From positions 1 to 64,000 of the forward strand of contig NZ_CAMFKW010000021.1 of the NCBI RefSeq assembly GCF_945957345.1: a stretch of 64,000 bases of DNA, read 5' to 3'. Both the position numbers and the translations under genes were made by a program. Under the pieces are notes generated by a model, which searched no databases, was not told the DNA's origin, and was given only the letters and a program-made list of their open reading frames with translations. Origin of the DNA: an uncultured Allobosea sp. GTDB taxonomy: Bacteria; Pseudomonadota; Alphaproteobacteria; Rhizobiales; Beijerinckiaceae. Below, piece after piece: positions 61,552-64,000 of this stretch (positions within the stretch are counted from its first letter, which is position 1; each line of letters begins with the position of its first letter).

Positions 61552-62889
61552 ATGACCGATAGCATTCTCAAGCCGACGCGCCGTGTCCTGCTGGCCGGCG
61601 GTGCCGCCGCGGTCGCCTCGCCGCTGGTGCTGCGCAAGGCGCAGGCGCAAGGCGCGTTCGACTGGAAGAAATTCTCCGGCCAGTCGATCGACGTTCTGCT
61701 GGTCAAGAATCCGCGCTCGGACCTGATGCAGCAGGCTGAGAAGGAGTTCACCGAGCTCACAGGCATCAAGGTTTCCTCCGAGCAGGTGCCGGAGCAGCAG
61801 CAGCGTCAGAAGGCGGTGATCGAGTTCGCCTCGGGCAAGCCCTCGTTCGACGTCAGCGGCATCTCGCTGCATGTGCAGAAGCGCATGGCGGCCAAGGGCA
61901 AGTGGTTCGAGAACCTCGACCCCTTCATCAAGAACGCGGCGCTGACCGCGCCGGATTTCGACTTCGCCGATTTCGGTGCCGGCCCGGTCGCCTATGCGCG
62001 GCAGGCTGACGGAGCGCTCGATACGATCCCGTTCTTCGTCGATTACTGGATGATCTACTACAACAAGGAGCTCTTCGACGCGAAGAACGTCGCCTATCCC
62101 AAGACGATGGACGAGATGTTCACCGCGGCGCAGAAGCTGCACGACCCGGCCAAGGGCGTCGCCGGCTTCGTCTCGCGCGGTCTGAAGAACGCCAATATCC
62201 CGGTCTGGACCTCGCTGATGCTCGGCCAGGGCATGGAGACGGTCTCGCCGGAGGGCAAGCTGCTGACCGATACGCCGGAAGCGGTCTGGGCGGCGGAGCT
62301 CTATCGCAAGCTCAACAAGGAGACCGGCCCGGTCGGCCAGGTCGGCTTCAACTGGAACGAGTGCCAGACCACCTTCATGCAGGGCCGGGCGGCGATGTGG
62401 CTCGACGGCATCGGCTTCGCCACGCCGCTGGAGGATCCTTCCAAGTCCCGCATCGTCGGCAAGGTCGGCTATGGCGTGACGCCGCCGGGGCCGAAGGCGC
62501 ATTATGCCGGCATGTTCGCGGACGGCATGGGCATCTCGCGCGGTTCCTCGAAGAAGGAGGCGGCCTGGCTCTATCTGCAGTTCATGACCAACAAGAAGAA
62601 CCAGATCGCCATGCTGAAGGCGGGTGCCGGCGCGCCGGGCCGATCCTCGGCCTATCTCGACACCGAGACGATCCAGGCCTCGAAATTCGGCAAGCAGTAT
62701 TTCGAGTGCCTGCTGGCTTCGGCCAAGATCGCGCGTGCCGGCCTGCCGCAGATCGTGCCGGTGACCGAGTTCCGCGACGTGTTCGGCGTGGCGCTGACCA
62801 ATGCGATCGGCGGGGCGGATGTCGCAGCCGAGCTGAAGAAGGCGACGGAGGTCTTCGCGCCGGTGCTCGCCAAGAGCGAGCAGGGCTGA
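61552..62889 (+). CDS. sugar ABC transporter substrate-binding protein
   Basis: 445 residues, SBP family 1. A twin-arginine-like signal (PTRRVLLAGGAAAVASPLVL) ends near AQAQG at 33. The mature protein has the family's FASGKPSFDV, YYNKELFDA and MWLDGIGFA segments. It delivers a sugar to the permeases downstream. GGAGG is six to seven bases before ATG 61552. Confidence 0.93.
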   Translation: MTDSILKPTRRVLLAGGAAAVASPLVLRKAQAQGAFDWKKFSGQSIDVLLVKNPRSDLMQQAEKEFTELTGIKVSSEQVPEQQQRQKAVIEFASGKPSFDVSGISLHVQKRMAAKGKWFENLDPFIKNAALTAPDFDFADFGAGPVAYARQADGALDTIPFFVDYWMIYYNKELFDAKNVAYPKTMDEMFTAAQKLHDPAKGVAGFVSRGLKNANIPVWTSLMLGQGMETVSPEGKLLTDTPEAVWAAELYRKLNKETGPVGQVGFNWNECQTTFMQGRAAMWLDGIGFATPLEDPSKSRIVGKVGYGVTPPGPKAHYAGMFADGMGISRGSSKKEAAWLYLQFMTNKKNQIAMLKAGAGAPGRSSAYLDTETIQASKFGKQYFECLLASAKIARAGLPQIVPVTEFRDVFGVALTNAIGGADVAAELKKATEVFAPVLAKSEQG

Positions 62890-62909
62890 GGCGGCTCTGC
62901 GCGGGAGGC

Positions 62910-63001
62910 GTCATGGTCGGGCTTGTCCCGACCATCGGCGTCTTCCTCGGTCGCGGAGCGGGTTCAAGACGGGGGTGCTCGCCACAAGGGCGAGCATGAC
63001 G
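62910..63001. repeat. three-hairpin REP element, copy 6 (inverted)
   Basis: GGTCGGG–CTTGT–CCCGACC, a diverged middle (CGGCGTCTT…AAGACGGGG), then GCTCGCC–ACAAG–GGCGAGC. It sits inside the ABC operon between the binding protein and the first permease. Confidence 0.8.
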
Positions 63002-63026
63002 AGTGGTTTCCAGTGAAGCAGAGCGC

Positions 63027-63956
63027 ATGACCAGCACGTCCCTGCCAGCCAGCATGCCGAGTACGACACAAGCGAGCGCCGCTGCGGCCTCGGCGGATTT
63101 CACGCCGCGCTACTGGCTGTTCTCGTTGCCGGCGGTGCTGGTCATCGCGGCCGTGATCGTCTTCCCCTGGTTGTTCACGCTCTACATGTCCGGCCAGGAC
63201 TGGAAGATCGGCGGTGGCGTGGAGTTCGTCGGCCTCGGCAATTTCGCCGAGCTGATGAAGGACCAGCGCTTCATCGAGTCGATGGGGCATACGCTCTATT
63301 TCACCGTGTTGGCGGTGGTCCTGCCGATCGTGTTCGGTACGGCGGCGGCGCTGGTCTTCCATCGCGAATTCCCGATGCGGGGCCTGCTGCGGACGATCTT
63401 CGTCATGCCGATGATGGCGACGCCGGTCGCGGTCGCGCTGGTTTGGACGATGATGTTCCATCCGCAGCTCGGCGTGCTCAATTATCTGCTCTCGCTGATC
63501 GGCATCGGGCCATCCGGGTGGGTCTACGAGCCTTCGACGGTGATTCCGACGCTGGTCATGGTCGAGGTCTGGCACTGGACGCCGCTGGTCATGCTCATCG
63601 TGCTCGGGGGCCTCGCGGGGCTGCCGAAGGAGCCCTATGAATCCGCGCTGATCGACGGCGCAAATGACTGGCACATGTTCCGGCACATCACGCTGCCGCT
63701 GGTCTGGCCGTTCATCATGGTGGCGATCGTGATCCGCACCATCGATGCGCTGAAGGCCTTCGACACGATCTTCGTGATCACGCAGGGCGGCCCGGGCACG
63801 GCGTCGGAGACGCTGAACATCTTCCTCTACCTGCAGGCCTTCCAGTTCTACAAGATCGGCTACGCCTCGGCCGTCGTGGTGATCTTCTTCGTCATCATCA
63901 TCATGCTCTCGCTGCTGCTGCTCTATGCGCGCCAGAAGTCGAAGTGGAACGCGTGA
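63027..63956 (+). CDS. sugar ABC transporter permease, MalF type
   Basis: 309 residues, six helices. The EAA loop reads EPYESALIDGANDWHMFRHI near 208–227, which docks with the ATPase. ATG 63027 is preferred to the in-frame GTG at 63003. The stop overlaps the next start (TGATG). Confidence 0.92.
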   Translation: MTSTSLPASMPSTTQASAAAASADFTPRYWLFSLPAVLVIAAVIVFPWLFTLYMSGQDWKIGGGVEFVGLGNFAELMKDQRFIESMGHTLYFTVLAVVLPIVFGTAAALVFHREFPMRGLLRTIFVMPMMATPVAVALVWTMMFHPQLGVLNYLLSLIGIGPSGWVYEPSTVIPTLVMVEVWHWTPLVMLIVLGGLAGLPKEPYESALIDGANDWHMFRHITLPLVWPFIMVAIVIRTIDALKAFDTIFVITQGGPGTASETLNIFLYLQAFQFYKIGYASAVVVIFFVIIIMLSLLLLYARQKSKWNA

Positions 63957-64000
63957 TGAACCGCACGCTCAAGAAACTCGGCTTCTGGGCCTCGGTCTTC
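63956..64000 (+). CDS. second sugar ABC permease, partial at the window edge
   Basis: Only the first 15 codons are present (MNRTLKKLGFWASVF). Position directly after the MalF-type gene, with TGATG overlap, and the start of a hydrophobic segment mark it as the MalG-type partner. Confidence 0.7.
   Translation, partial: MNRTLKKLGFWASVF

Overview
The window reads as chromosome of a high-GC alphaproteobacterium of the Hyphomicrobiales, most like Bosea or a close relative. Evidence: the argH–tlpA–lptM–lysA–DUF4175 gene order, a long-type SerC with a serC-type leader, phaR next to phbA/phbB, an arsR–aqpS–arsC cluster as in rhizobia, and strong GC bias at third codon positions. Taxon is inference from gene content, not from a marker comparison. 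I see no rRNA, tRNA, CRISPR array, integrase or transposase.

Layout. 1–6.5 kb: glutamate synthase subunits gltB and gltD, then a small YCII-like protein. 6.8–12.2 kb: an ABC-F ATPase, a GNAT acetyltransferase, a secreted SGNH hydrolase, a lytic transglycosylase and rnk. 12.2–18.7 kb: galE and galU (divergent), a SAM methyltransferase coupled to a hotdog thioesterase, purL, bolA and the monothiol glutaredoxin grxD. 18.7–22.2 kb: a DUF1272 protein, a NodU-type carbamoyltransferase, an exported protein of unknown function and a 265-bp fold-back repeat. 22.2–28.9 kb: tlpA, argH, an LptM-like lipoprotein, lysA and a large DUF4175/TIGR02302 membrane protein. 29–36.2 kb: two transporters, the arsenic operon, then the PHB genes phbB, a DUF1737 gene, phbA and divergent phaR. 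36.2–37.9 kb is accessory: a DUF2314-like gene broken by an in-frame TGA, a 44-codon open frame and a HExxH metallopeptidase-like protein. 37.9–49.3 kb: a GGDEF–EAL protein, rpmF, mtgA, ispA, an unknown membrane protein, purA, an M20 amidohydrolase, a tyrosine phosphatase and a DUF4139 protein. 49.4–56.4 kb: a class I glutamine amidotransferase, an EamA transporter, a PAS protein, a class A beta-lactamase, a DUF1902 frame and the serine genes serA and serC. 56.4–59.3 kb is a second accessory region: an AT-rich OLD-family ATPase/TOPRIM nuclease with two tiny overlapping frames upstream, then about 0.55 kb of repeat-rich DNA. 59.3–64 kb: two small unknown proteins and a divergent sugar module (FucU-type mutarotase and fuconolactonase-like amidohydrolase against an ABC substrate-binding protein and two permeases, the second cut by the window edge).

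How the genes fit together. Most are housekeeping: ammonia assimilation (gltBD), arginine, lysine and serine synthesis, purine synthesis (purL, purA), UDP-sugar supply (galE, galU), isoprenoids (ispA), peptidoglycan (mtgA, MltB-type enzyme) and carbon storage (phbA, phbB, phaR). The arsenic operon reduces arsenate and lets arsenite leave through an aquaglyceroporin.

The less ordinary content is: (1) the single-gene OLD cassette inserted just upstream of the serC promoter; (2) the metallopeptidase and broken DUF2314-like gene; (3) a six-copy, roughly 90-bp intergenic repeat made of three hairpins whose two outer loops are complementary; (4) the 265-bp fold-back element; and (5) very long palindromes beside purA. 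None is proved to be a new system. The OLD locus and the repeat family are the best leads.
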